A stretch of 64,000 nt of DNA. It comes from Helicobacter aurati (GTDB lineage: Bacteria; Campylobacterota; Campylobacteria; Campylobacterales; Helicobacteraceae). The notes under the pieces are model-generated. The model was not told the origin of the DNA. It did no database searches and saw only the letters and a program-made list of their open reading frames with translations. Where the stretch lies: NCBI RefSeq assembly GCF_003364265.1, contig NZ_NXLW01000004.1, forward strand, positions 62,001 through 126,000, read 5' to 3'. Position 1 is the first letter of the stretch. The number at the start of each line of letters is the position of its first letter. Both the position numbers and the translations under genes were made by a program. This document shows positions 30,070 to 39,139 of this stretch, piece by piece.

Positions 30070-30705
30070 TTATTTTTTGTGGATTTCATTGATATAGAAT
30101 CTAATGGAACTTACCCCTTCCTTTTTTGCCCATTCATAAGCTTTGGAAACAAAAGCCCAATGAATATGTGTAAAGAATTTTTCTAAATATGCAGGACGAG
30201 CATTTTTATGGTCAATATAATACGCATGTTCCCACACATCAACCACTAAGAGAGGAATTTTATCTTCTGTAATAGGGGTTGCCGCATTACTTGTTTGTAT
30301 GATTTCTAGTTTGGCACTCGCGGTATTATAGACAAGCCAACACCAACCCGCACCAAAAAGTGTCGTAGCAGCTTGAATAAATTTCTCTTTAAAGCCGTTC
30401 AAAGAACCAAATTCCGCATTGATTGCGTCTTGTAGTTCATCAGACAGCTTGGTAGAAGATGGGCTTATGCAGTCCCAATAAAAGTCATGATTATACACTT
30501 GCGCTGCATTATTAAATAATCCCCCACTAGATTTTTTAATAATGTCATATAGGTCAGAATCTTGGAATTCATTTCCCTGAATAAGGTTATTGAGATTATT
30601 CACATAAGTGCTGTGATGTTTGCCATAATGATAGTCAAAAGTCGAAGCACTTAAAAAATCCCCCATTGAATCTTTGCTATAAGGTAGTTTTCTTAATTCA
30701 AACAT
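30070..30705 (-). CDS. sodB: superoxide dismutase (Fe type)
   Basis: SodB converts superoxide to oxygen and peroxide in the cytosol. The four metal ligands are seen: His in HYGKHHSTYV, His in YNHDFYWDCI, and Asp and His in VDVWEHAYYIDHKN. The residues around GAGWCWLV and the FNNAAQVYNH segment fit the iron rather than the manganese subgroup. The 211 residues match H. pylori SodB. AAAGGAAA precedes the ATG, and the gene is monocistronic. Confidence 0.96.
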   Translation of the reverse strand: MFELRKLPYSKDSMGDFLSASTFDYHYGKHHSTYVNNLNNLIQGNEFQDSDLYDIIKKSSGGLFNNAAQVYNHDFYWDCISPSSTKLSDELQDAINAEFGSLNGFKEKFIQAATTLFGAGWCWLVYNTASAKLEIIQTSNAATPITEDKIPLLVVDVWEHAYYIDHKNARPAYLEKFFTHIHWAFVSKAYEWAKKEGVSSIRFYINEIHKK

Positions 30706-30742
30706 AATATTTTCCTTTAAAATTTGATAAAATAGTGAGGAT

Positions 30743-30748
30743 ATTATA
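30743..30748 (-). promoter_or_regulatory. -10 box upstream of sodB
   Basis: TATAAT on the minus strand, 37 bases before the sodB ATG. Confidence 0.45.
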
Positions 30749-31136
30749 ATATTTTTTGTTGAATTTTTAACTATCCAGTAATTTTTGTGTAGATAGTTAA
30801 AAAAGATATGATATATAAATTTTAAAATATTAGAAATATGATTTTTACATAACTTGTAGTTGTTAATTCTTAAGTCAAATGACGTATTGATATTTCACAA
30901 AGTAACGAAGATATGTAAATTATTTCAAATTGTAATGTTGGGTTTTATCAATTTTTATATAATGCTTTTTCGCAATGTTATTATAATTGGGTATTTTAGA
31001 AAAACTCTAATTTATATAATTACTTTTTGTAACAATTAATACTCAAAATATAGAATTTGTCGCGATAGAATAACATTATTTCATTATTACTTAATGATAT
31101 TCTGATTTAAATATTTATAAATTTTAAGGAGCAACG
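30749..31136. promoter_or_regulatory. gene-free divergent gap sodB/lctP
   Basis: Nearly 390 very AT-rich bases. TATAAT-like boxes on the plus strand occur near 30956 and 30979, well upstream of lctP, and would give a long leader. The A/T-rich stretch near 31071-31095 resembles a Fur-type site only loosely, and I do not claim one. Confidence 0.35.
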
Positions 31137-32798
31137 ATGGATACTAACCCTATCACTTGGCAACAAAATTACACTCCTATTGCTGATAGTCTTTGGCTTA
31201 GCGGGTTTGTAGCATTATTACCTATTTTGCTATTTTTAGCATGTCTTGTATGGTTTAAATTGAAAGGTTGGATGGCCGCAGCTCTAACTGTTGGACTTAG
31301 TGCAGTAATAGCATTGGTTGTTTATGGTATGCCTTTCAATATGGTAGTTATGAGCTTTATACAAGGATTCTTAACAGGACTATGGCCTATTGCTTGGATT
31401 ATTATTGCGGCAATATTTCTGTATAAAATTGCAGTTAAGACAGGATATTTTGAGATTCTTAAGCAAAGTGTTATTGCCGTTACCCCAGATCAACGATTAC
31501 AAGTTATTTTAATTGCTTTTTGTTTTGGAGCATTTTTAGAGGGCGCAATTGGTTTTGGTGGACCTGTCGCTATTACTGCCGCTTTACTTGTAGGGTTGGG
31601 TTTACCTCCTCTTTATGCTGCTGGTTTATGTATGATTGCGAATACTGCTCCTGTTGCTTTTGGTGCGGTTGGGATTCCAATTACTGCTTTAGGTAATGCA
31701 GTTGGAGTACCAGCTGATGCTATTGCGGCTATGGTTGGACGTATGTTACCGCCACTTACGATGTTTGTACCGTTTTTTATTGTATTTCTTATGAGTGGTT
31801 TCAAAGGGGTAAAAGAAACTTTCCCCGCTGTTTTTGTGGCTGCATTTTCATTTGCTATTGTGCAGTATTTTAGCTCAAACTATTTGGGACCTGAATTACC
31901 CGATATTGTTTCTGCTATTGCTTCGATTGCTGCAACATCAGTATTTTTAAAGTTTTGGCAACCTGCTAATATTTATAGAGGAGATTCCAATATAACTGTG
32001 GAAGTACAGCAATATCATATTTGCAAAGTTATTGTAGCGTGGATGCCTTTTATCTTGCTTGTTTTTACAATCACCCTATGGAATATGCCATTTTTTAAGA
32101 GTCTTTTTGCAGCAGGTGGGGCATTAGTTAAGACGAATTTTGTTGTGCTTATGGACGGCTTGCATAATGCTGTTATACAAATGCAACCACTTGTTAACAA
32201 ACCCACCCCATTAGTTGCTGATTGGAAATGGAAATTAATTGACAATCCTGGGACTGCTATCTTCCTAGCTGCGATTTTAAGTATTTTTGTTCTACGTGCC
32301 ACTCCAAAGATTGTTATTGAATCTGCTCAAGATACTATCAAGGAAATGTCTATACCAGTGCTTACTATTGGGCTTGTGTTGGCGTTTGCTTTTATTTCAA
32401 AAAATAGCGGTCAAGCAGCTACGATGGGGCTAGCACTTTCCCATACCGGCGGATTGTTCCCATTCTTTTCACCTCTTATTGGTTGGATTGGCGTATTTCT
32501 TACAGGTAGTGATACAAGTAGCAATCTCCTTTTTGGTCCATTACAGCAAGTAACTGCAAAGATTTTAAATATGCCTGAAGTTCTATTTATGGCTGCTAAT
32601 ACTGTTGGTGGTGTTGTGGGTAAAATGATTAGCCCGCAAAGTATTGCCATTGCTTGTGCAGCAGTTGGTTTGGTTGGTAGAGAGTCTGAACTCTTTAGAT
32701 TTACACTGAAATACTCTATTGGTTTTGTTGTGTTTATTGGTGTTTGGACTGTGGTGATTGCGTATATGATTCCACAAATCATTGTATTAACGCATTAA
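31137..32798 (+). CDS. lctP: L-lactate permease
   Basis: LctP imports lactate (and glycolate) with protons across the inner membrane. The 553-residue protein has 12 or more helices and the family segments LTGLWPIAWIIIAAIFLY, FGAFLEGAIGFGGPVAI, GLPPLYAAGLCMIANTAPVAFG, GWIGVFLTGSDTSSNLLFG and GKMISPQSIAIACAAVG. In Helicobacter and Campylobacter lactate is a major respiratory substrate. The lactate dehydrogenase genes are not in this window. An AAGGAG site supports the start. Confidence 0.96.
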   Translation: MDTNPITWQQNYTPIADSLWLSGFVALLPILLFLACLVWFKLKGWMAAALTVGLSAVIALVVYGMPFNMVVMSFIQGFLTGLWPIAWIIIAAIFLYKIAVKTGYFEILKQSVIAVTPDQRLQVILIAFCFGAFLEGAIGFGGPVAITAALLVGLGLPPLYAAGLCMIANTAPVAFGAVGIPITALGNAVGVPADAIAAMVGRMLPPLTMFVPFFIVFLMSGFKGVKETFPAVFVAAFSFAIVQYFSSNYLGPELPDIVSAIASIAATSVFLKFWQPANIYRGDSNITVEVQQYHICKVIVAWMPFILLVFTITLWNMPFFKSLFAAGGALVKTNFVVLMDGLHNAVIQMQPLVNKPTPLVADWKWKLIDNPGTAIFLAAILSIFVLRATPKIVIESAQDTIKEMSIPVLTIGLVLAFAFISKNSGQAATMGLALSHTGGLFPFFSPLIGWIGVFLTGSDTSSNLLFGPLQQVTAKILNMPEVLFMAANTVGGVVGKMISPQSIAIACAAVGLVGRESELFRFTLKYSIGFVVFIGVWTVVIAYMIPQIIVLTH

Positions 32799-32983
32799 CT
32801 ATCAAGCTTCTTGATTACTCTAAATAATGTTATTTCTTCTCTCATGAAGTGAGAGTATAAGAAATTGCTCATTATACTTGTATTATAAATTCATGTAGAT
32901 GCCTCATTGAGGCTTACTTGGTTGTTATATCAATGTAAAGTAACCTTATTATATAGTTCTGATAGATAATAGAAAGTGGCAGT

Positions 32984-34618
32984 ATGAATTTGATTAAAGA
33001 GATTCTTAGCAACAATAAATATAGAGTTTTAGGTTTCTTATTTATTAGTATTTTTACTAGCCTTTTAGGAATTGGAACTTTAGCATTTATTAATGAATAT
33101 CTTTTAAAGCCAAATATACAAAATAGCAATATCATTTGGTACTTCTTACTACTTTTAATTGTGTTTCTTATCAGTTCATGTTTTGTAGAGATTGCTCTTG
33201 GTTATTTTGGGCAAAGCTTCATTTTTACTATGCAAACAATGCTTGTTAAGCAGCTACTTGATACTCCATTCTTGAAAGTTCGTGAGATCGGTAAGGCAAA
33301 ATTGCTTGCCTCTTTGGGCAATGATGTCCGCACTGTATCCTTTGGATTGTTGCGGTTGCCCGATTTTATTCAATCTTTTGTTTTAATTTGTTGTACAAGT
33401 TTCTATCTTTATTACCTTTCAGCACAATTGTTTTTTATCAGTTTTGTGTGGATTGGCATTGTGGTATGGATTAATCACTATCTTATACGAAATGTCTATA
33501 AGCATTTTAAAAAGTCTCGTGATAGTGATGATGCTTTACAGTTGAATTATCAACAGATAATTGATGGGCATAGAGAGCTTATGCTGAATCGATTCCGCGC
33601 ACAATATTACTACGATGGCGATTTTAAATCAAATGCTCATGCAAAGAGGCAAAGCAATGTAAAAAGCAATATAATGCAAAGTATTTCTGGCAATTGGAGT
33701 AATACTGCTCTTTTGGGGCTTGTAGGATTTGAGTTCTATTGTGCCTTATATTTTGGTTGGGCAAGTCTCGAGAATGCGACAACAATTGCTCTAGCCATTC
33801 TTTTTTTGCGTACCCCAATTGTTACTTTGGTAGGAAATCTCCCTACAATTTTGCTTGCTAAAATTTCCCTTGATAAAATCAGGCATTTAGATTTGGAACA
33901 ATATAAGCAAGATTTCGCAGTGCCTAGCGATTTGCCCGAATGGAAGAGTATCAGATTTGAAGATGTAAGTTTTAGTTATAACGATACTTTTAGTCTTAAA
34001 CCCACAAATCTTGAGTTTCGTAAAGGAGAGCTTGTTTTTCTTATTGGGAAGAACGGTAGCGGTAAGTCTACTTTTTCTATGATTTTAGCTGGATTAGTAG
34101 AGCCAAAGACGGGCAGGATATTTTTGGATTCTTTGCCTATTACGCAGGATAATATTGGCACATATCGAAGTCTTATTAGTGCGATTTTTAGCGATTTTCA
34201 TTTATTTACGGAGACTCTTGCAAGAAATTGCTGTGCAGATTGGCGTAATATTCATGAATGGTTAGAAGTTTTGGAATTGAGTGATAAGATTAATGTTCAA
34301 AACAATAGGATTAGCACCACAGATCTTTCTACTGGGCAGCGCAAACGTATTGCTATGCTTATTGCTTTACTTGAAGAGAGGGATATTCTTATCCTTGATG
34401 AATGGGCAGCCGATCAAGATCCTATTTTTAGGAAGTTTTTTTATAAAGTGGTGTTGCCGAATCTCAAAGCAAGAGGCAAGACAATCTTTGCTATTAGTCA
34501 TGATGATACGTATTTCGATATGGCAGATAGAATCATTTTAGCGCAAGATGGAATGATTAGTGAAATTAAGGGGGATAATATTCAAGAAGTTGCCAAAAAT
34601 GTTGTAGAGAGATTCTAA
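32984..34618 (+). CDS. YojI/PvdE-type ABC exporter (cyclic peptide or siderophore export family)
   Basis: A 544-residue fused half-transporter: six membrane helices (about 12-290), then an ATPase domain with Walker A LIGKNGSGKSTFS, the variant signature DLSTGQRKRIAML, Walker B ILILDEWAADQDP and the H-loop FAISHDDTYFD. The DEWAADQDPxFR string and STGQRKR signature are characteristic of the PvdE/SyrD/YojI group, which exports pyoverdine precursors or peptides such as microcin J25. No biosynthetic genes lie next to it, so the substrate is unknown. A lone copy next to lctP suggests efflux of host- or competitor-derived molecules, but this is inference. Confidence 0.85.
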   Translation: MNLIKEILSNNKYRVLGFLFISIFTSLLGIGTLAFINEYLLKPNIQNSNIIWYFLLLLIVFLISSCFVEIALGYFGQSFIFTMQTMLVKQLLDTPFLKVREIGKAKLLASLGNDVRTVSFGLLRLPDFIQSFVLICCTSFYLYYLSAQLFFISFVWIGIVVWINHYLIRNVYKHFKKSRDSDDALQLNYQQIIDGHRELMLNRFRAQYYYDGDFKSNAHAKRQSNVKSNIMQSISGNWSNTALLGLVGFEFYCALYFGWASLENATTIALAILFLRTPIVTLVGNLPTILLAKISLDKIRHLDLEQYKQDFAVPSDLPEWKSIRFEDVSFSYNDTFSLKPTNLEFRKGELVFLIGKNGSGKSTFSMILAGLVEPKTGRIFLDSLPITQDNIGTYRSLISAIFSDFHLFTETLARNCCADWRNIHEWLEVLELSDKINVQNNRISTTDLSTGQRKRIAMLIALLEERDILILDEWAADQDPIFRKFFYKVVLPNLKARGKTIFAISHDDTYFDMADRIILAQDGMISEIKGDNIQEVAKNVVERF

Positions 34619-34661
34619 AAATTTTAAAGATGAGATGATAGAGCGAGTTTGTTTGCCGCGC

Positions 34662-34686
34662 TATTATCTCTCTAAGAGAGATAATA
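34662..34686. terminator. 25-bp palindrome behind the ABC exporter
   Basis: Arms TATTATCTCTCT and AGAGAGATAATA match perfectly around one central A. It is 44 bases behind the exporter stop, so a transcript hairpin is plausible. No U run follows, so protein binding is an alternative. Confidence 0.4.
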
Positions 34687-35036
34687 TGAAAGATAATAAT
34701 GCCAAGAACCTTTAATTATTTCTAAGATTCTTATTAAGTTTCTTATATTGATAGATTCTTCTACAAAGAAACATGAATGATGGTATATAAATACTCCAAT
34801 CATCAGGATTAATGGTATTGATTGAGTTACAAAGTATAGGGCAGCTGGCACAAGATGCCTATGAGCAAAATGAAACTTATTGCAGATATTGCAAATAAAG
34901 AATAGCAATAGAGTTAGAACTTTGAGGTTAGTGAAATAAAACACAACATAAGAAACTCTATATTTCATAAAATACCTATTATATGAAGCATTACCAGCTT
35001 CAAGGTCGATTAAGTGTGCCATGCCAAAGAGGTGTA
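34687..35036. other. gene-free stretch of about 350 bases
   Basis: Frames on both strands are broken or have implausible composition. A minus-strand frame of 116 codons (34672-35022) lacks a ribosome site and a recognisable family. The region looks like decayed coding DNA downstream of the G9 tract. Confidence 0.4.
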
Positions 35037-35333
35037 TTAGGATTCATGGGGGGGGGCATTAGCAAAGCTTGTATATCCTATAAATGTAATTAGAATCGAC
35101 AAAAACTCTCCCTTAGTTTCTTTCATCTTTTTGGAATCTAACAAGACTACTTTGCTTGTTTCAATCCTGTTAAACAAGAAATTAGCATCAGTTCGTGAGA
35201 TTATTGCAATTATTGATTCTAAATTCTCTTTTGCTACTTGTGCTTGAATCATGCTTAGGCTCAAAATAGAACTAAACATTATAATTGAGATTTTACGTTG
35301 CAACGAAGTTCGTTTTAATATCGCAAACATCAA
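35037..35333 (-). CDS. small exported protein of unknown function ending at a C9 tract
   Basis: 98 codons with a leader-like N-terminus (KISIIMFSSILSLSMIQAQVA) and a short mature part with ENLESIIAIISRTDANFLF. The last residues are encoded by nine C (G9 on the plus strand at 35048-35056), after which the frame closes within four codons. One base more or less would give other tails; one of them continues for about 16 residues. No clear ribosome site is seen, and it could be the 5' part of a decayed gene. Confidence 0.35.
   Translation of the reverse strand: MMFAILKRTSLQRKISIIMFSSILSLSMIQAQVAKENLESIIAIISRTDANFLFNRIETSKVVLLDSKKMKETKGEFLSILITFIGYTSFANAPPHES
35048..35056. repeat. G9 homopolymer (C9 on the coding strand)
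   Basis: The longest G/C run I found in the window. G/C tracts of this length are classic slippage sites in Helicobacter and Campylobacter. Confidence 0.85.
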
Positions 35334-35528
35334 GCATGAGCAAACAAATATATAATAACATTAGATATTTGCTAAAGATTTGTGCTTAATCTATTTATTA
35401 AATATATATAAGGGCATATACCTTGTTTTTAATGCTTAACTCCAAACTATAACTTACAAAAGCTTTTGAAGAAATCACATCAAGCAAAGCCTGATGTGAC
35501 TGTCATAATCAAAAACAAACAATAATAT

Positions 35529-37034
35529 TTAGAAGAAATTAAATCTTTTGTTAGTATGACTTACCATTACGCTTTTTAGCTGCTGATAGTTCTCAAGTGT
35601 TCTTTTATGTGTCTCCCTACCAATTCCACTTTGCTTATATCCACCAAAAGCAATATGAGCTGGGGCGTCGTCAAGCGAATTTACCCACACTCGCCCAGCT
35701 TTAATGCCTCTACTGAAACGATATGCTCTATCAATGTCTTTTGTCCAAATATAGCTTGCTAAGCCATACAACGTATCGTTGGCGATTTCTAATGCTTCTG
35801 CATCAGTTTTAAAAGTAGTTACAGAGCTAACAGGTCCAAAAATTTCTTCTTGGAAGATTCTCATTTTATTATGTCCCTTAAACATTGTTGGCTTGACAAA
35901 GCAACCTTTTGCCAATTCACCCTCTGTATTTCTTTCGCCACCAATAAGCAACTGCGCCCCTTCTTTTTTGCCGATTTCGATATATTCAAGTATTCTTTGT
36001 ACTTGCTTTTCATCAACTTGAGAACCTATCATCGTATCATCATCAAGCGGATTGCCCTGCTTGATAGCCTTTGCTCTTTGTAGAGCTTTTTCCATAAGCC
36101 TATCATAAACACTTTCATGAATAATAGCACGAGATGGACATGTGCAATTTTCCCCTTGATTGAATGAGAAAAATAGCAACCCTTCAATGATTTTATCAAC
36201 AAAATCTTCGCCATGATCAAGCACATCAGAGAAGAATATATTAGGAGATTTTCCACCAAGCTCTAATGTACATGGAATAATGTTTTTTGTTGCAGATTGC
36301 ATAATTTGCCGTCCTACAGCTGTTGAACCAGTGAAAGCAACTTTTGCAATGCGAGGATTGGTTGCAAGATATTCGCCAATTTTGCCACCATCCCCATTAA
36401 CCACGTTTAAAACGCCAGCTGGTAATAAATCTCCAATAACATCGAGCATTACAAGCACGCTAGCAGGAGTAGCCGATGCAAGTTTTACTACTATAGAATT
36501 CCCAGCAGCCAAAGCGGGAGCAATTTTCCATACGGTCATGAGTATAGAAAAATTCCATGGAACGATAATGCCCACAACGCCTATTGGTTCATGATAATGA
36601 TACGCTACAGAATCATAAGTAATTTCTGAAGCCCCTCCTTCTTGAGCCCGAATACAACTAGCAAAATATCGGAAGTGATCAATGCTCAAATCAAGATCAA
36701 TAGCACGACTTTCTCTAATTGGCTTGCCCTTATCCCATGTTTCTGCATGTGATAATAATTCAAAATTTTCTTCGAGTCTATCAGCAATTTTTAAAAGAAT
36801 ATTTGCTCTTTGCATTACACTTGTTCTCTCCCAACCAATTTGTGCTTTATGTGCAGCATCTAAAGCTTTATCAATATCTTTTTCTGTTGATGAGGGTACT
36901 TCACACAAAACTTGACCATTAATTGGACTTTTGTTTTCAACATATTTACCATCTACTGGTGCTACCCATTCTCCGCCAATATAATTACCATAGCGAGATT
37001 TAAATACATTTTTGCTATCTCTATACTTGCTCAT
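35529..37034 (-). CDS. aldehyde dehydrogenase (AldB/acetaldehyde type)
   Basis: A 501-residue NAD(P)-dependent aldehyde dehydrogenase oxidising an aldehyde to its acid. Conserved parts: VVGIIVPWNFSILMTVWKIAPALAAGN, the cofactor loop FTGSTAVGRQIM, the general base Glu in LELGGKSPNI, and the catalytic cysteine in NQGENCTCPSR. The double-cysteine active-site string and the C-terminal GGYKQSGIGRETHK are like E. coli AldB and ExaC, which act on acetaldehyde and related short aldehydes. The gene is monocistronic, with AAAGGA before the ATG. Confidence 0.92.
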   Translation of the reverse strand: MSKYRDSKNVFKSRYGNYIGGEWVAPVDGKYVENKSPINGQVLCEVPSSTEKDIDKALDAAHKAQIGWERTSVMQRANILLKIADRLEENFELLSHAETWDKGKPIRESRAIDLDLSIDHFRYFASCIRAQEGGASEITYDSVAYHYHEPIGVVGIIVPWNFSILMTVWKIAPALAAGNSIVVKLASATPASVLVMLDVIGDLLPAGVLNVVNGDGGKIGEYLATNPRIAKVAFTGSTAVGRQIMQSATKNIIPCTLELGGKSPNIFFSDVLDHGEDFVDKIIEGLLFFSFNQGENCTCPSRAIIHESVYDRLMEKALQRAKAIKQGNPLDDDTMIGSQVDEKQVQRILEYIEIGKKEGAQLLIGGERNTEGELAKGCFVKPTMFKGHNKMRIFQEEIFGPVSSVTTFKTDAEALEIANDTLYGLASYIWTKDIDRAYRFSRGIKAGRVWVNSLDDAPAHIAFGGYKQSGIGRETHKRTLENYQQLKSVMVSHTNKRFNFF

Positions 37035-37259
37035 AAAAATCCTTTATAAATTAAAATATCAAAGGCAAACAAATTTGTGAGCCTTTAACTAGAATATAAT
37101 GTTCTACAATAAAACACTAACAATTTATGATATTGTATAAAATATTTAACACCATGTTACTTTTTGATATGTCAATGATAAATAATCGACCTCATTTAGC
37201 TATCAAAATAACTTATAGTGTTTCTTTTAAAGAGAGAATTGTATTGGATACATTAATAA

Positions 37260-37414
37260 GAATTATCAAAAATCAAAAGAGAAAGTAAGCCTTATTGGGG
37301 ATTTGTGCGACTAAAAGATGACGAGTTTCAACAAAATCCTAAAAGCTGGGGGAGTGAATGAAAGTATTATTATCCATTAAGCCCGAATTTACCAAAGCCA
37401 TTTTATACACATGA
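37260..37414 (+). pseudogene. remnant of a gene pair ending in an ASCH-domain protein
   Basis: A short frame (37260-37361) ends KDDEFQQNPKSWGSE and overlaps by ATGA the start of another (37358-37414). The second begins MKVLLSIKPEFTKAI, the typical first strand of ASCH-domain proteins, and stops after 18 residues where the ispH 3' end begins. The 5' part of the first frame is gone (stop at 37257). The rest of this 390-base gap shows nothing else. Confidence 0.35.
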
Positions 37415-37428
37415 TGACGAAATAAGCA

Positions 37429-38274
37429 CTACGAGTTAAGCGCGCGAATAGCAGATTCTACGTTTTTAATTACCCAATTTGGTGTGCTAGCTCCAGCAGT
37501 AATACCACATATTTGTTTATCAGCAAACCATTGTTGTTGAATATCATTTTCATCTTCTACCAAATAGCTATCTTTACAATGCGTTTTAGCGATAAAAAAA
37601 AGCTGCTTAGTATTAGAAGAGGTTTTGCCACCTACAATAATCATCACATCTGCTTTTTGACTAAGAGTACGCGTTGCTTCCTGATTTTCAAAAGTCGCAT
37701 TACAGATCGTGTTAAACACACGTACTTCCAATGAATTTGCAATCAAGTATTGGACAATTTCTAAAAATTTCTCAATTTGCTTTGTTGTTTGCGAAACGAT
37801 AGCGATTTTCTTAGGGATTCTTTTGATATTTTTGATTTCTTCTAGGTTGCCTATAACAATTGGCACTTCTATGCTGTAACTCATAACACTACGTACTTCA
37901 GGATGACTAGAATCTCCAAAAATAATAATGTGATACCCTTCTTTGCTCATCGCTTCCACAATTTTTTGTGGTTTTGTTACAAATGGGCAAGTGGCATCGG
38001 TAATTTCTACACCTTTTTGTTGCAATTCTATAAGATTCTGCTTTGTGATTCCATGCGTACGAATAACAACATTTTTGCTTTCACCTAATCTATTAATATC
38101 TTCTTCTACATGCACATCAAAATCTCTTTGTAGTCTTTGTATTTCTAATGGATTATGGATAAGCGGTCCTATTGTAAGTGTGCGCGGGTTACTTTTTGCG
38201 ATTTTTTCTGTGATTCTAATGGCACGTTTAACACCAAAGCAAAAACCATATTTTTCTGCTAAAAGAACTTGCAT
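37429..38274 (-). CDS. ispH: 4-hydroxy-3-methylbut-2-enyl diphosphate reductase
   Basis: IspH (LytB) makes IPP and DMAPP in the last step of the non-mevalonate isoprenoid pathway. The three Fe-S cysteines are in YGFCFGVKRAI (residue 12), DATCPFVTKPQ (near 96) and NTICNATFENQ (near 192). The usual TSSN and GASTPNWV motifs follow. The length (281) is normal. It is the last gene of valS-era-hldE-motE-ispH and starts 8 bases behind the MotE-like gene. Confidence 0.96.
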   Translation of the reverse strand: MQVLLAEKYGFCFGVKRAIRITEKIAKSNPRTLTIGPLIHNPLEIQRLQRDFDVHVEEDINRLGESKNVVIRTHGITKQNLIELQQKGVEITDATCPFVTKPQKIVEAMSKEGYHIIIFGDSSHPEVRSVMSYSIEVPIVIGNLEEIKNIKRIPKKIAIVSQTTKQIEKFLEIVQYLIANSLEVRVFNTICNATFENQEATRTLSQKADVMIIVGGKTSSNTKQLFFIAKTHCKDSYLVEDENDIQQQWFADKQICGITAGASTPNWVIKNVESAIRALNS

Positions 38275-38282
38275 AATTTTCC

Positions 38283-39053
38283 TTAGTAAATAGTCGTGCC
38301 TCTTGCACTAGCATTATTATTTGGTTGTTGTTGTGGATTGGCAGATGTTTCCTTGTCTATATTAATACCTTCAGATTGCGGCGGCGGAGCGGTTTGTTGC
38401 GTATTCGTAGCTGTCATAGATTTGTCAGTATGGGGATACATGCGAATAAGCTTGCTTAGTTCAGCCGCTTTATCTGGCTGCATTTGCGCAAGAATGCTAC
38501 CCATTTGATTGGGCTTTAAGCTTAGTAGAATCAAGATGGCATCTTCATCTGGCATTGCGGCAATAATGGGAGCGGCTTTATTATCTTTCATTTTTGCGTA
38601 ACTTTCAGCCAATTTATTTTCTTTGATTCCATTGATTTGTTGCAAGATTTCTTCATTTTTCGCAAGTAAGGCTTTTGCTTCTGCTAGCTTCGCGTCGCTC
38701 TCGGATTGTTTTTTTGTTTGTTCTTGTTTCATTTCCCCGTACATTTCTTTAAGTGCTCGTTCTTTTAACTTAATTTGCTCTTCTTTTTCTTTGAGAAGTT
38801 TCGTATTTTCTGTTGTGAGAATCTGCAATGTACTTTGTTGTTGGCGCAGCTGTAAGAGACTGGTAACAATTTCTTGTTTTCTGGCTTCAAAAATCGCATC
38901 ACATTGTTTTGCTAATGCTTGGGCAGCCTCTGGATCAAATAGGGCATTTTTGTTTTTTGAAGTGCTTTGAGAATGGGCAGAGCTATTAGATTCTGCTGCT
39001 AGAGAGTAGGTTGCGCTGTGTAGCAAAAGAATTGTTAATAAGAGTCGCTTCAT
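38283..39053 (-). CDS. MotE-like periplasmic motor chaperone (MgtE-N domain)
   Basis: 256 residues: a signal peptide (MKRLLLTILLLHSATYSLAA), a coiled coil of about 100 residues rich in K, E and Q (about 55-145), and a small helical domain at 155-205 (KAAPIIAAMPDEDAILILL, MGSILAQMQPDKAAEL) of the MgtE N-terminal/FliG-like type. A Pro/Gln/Thr-rich tail ends it. This layout matches MotE, which in relatives binds the flagellar motor disc protein MotC in the periplasm. The flagellar role is inferred from domain order only, since no other motor gene is close. Confidence 0.75.
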   Translation of the reverse strand: MKRLLLTILLLHSATYSLAAESNSSAHSQSTSKNKNALFDPEAAQALAKQCDAIFEARKQEIVTSLLQLRQQQSTLQILTTENTKLLKEKEEQIKLKERALKEMYGEMKQEQTKKQSESDAKLAEAKALLAKNEEILQQINGIKENKLAESYAKMKDNKAAPIIAAMPDEDAILILLSLKPNQMGSILAQMQPDKAAELSKLIRMYPHTDKSMTATNTQQTAPPPQSEGINIDKETSANPQQQPNNNASARGTTIY

Positions 39054-39139
39054 GAAACTCCCTTTTGTGTAATGCTTTAGAAAGGTATTTTACAATAAAT
39101 TTATATAATTGCTCTGATAAGCTTAAGAATAGAAATAAA

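Noticed and set aside
30749-31136. Possible Fur- or NikR-type operators in the sodB/lctP gap
   Set aside because: Only loose AT-rich half matches; in this base composition they are expected by chance.
34672-35022. Minus-strand frame of 116 codons as a membrane protein gene
   Set aside because: No ribosome site, odd composition and no family pattern; more likely chance or decay.
35037-35333. Reading the small exported frame as a DUF5329-type protein
   Set aside because: The match was limited to spacing of a few hydrophobic residues and did not hold through the C-terminus.
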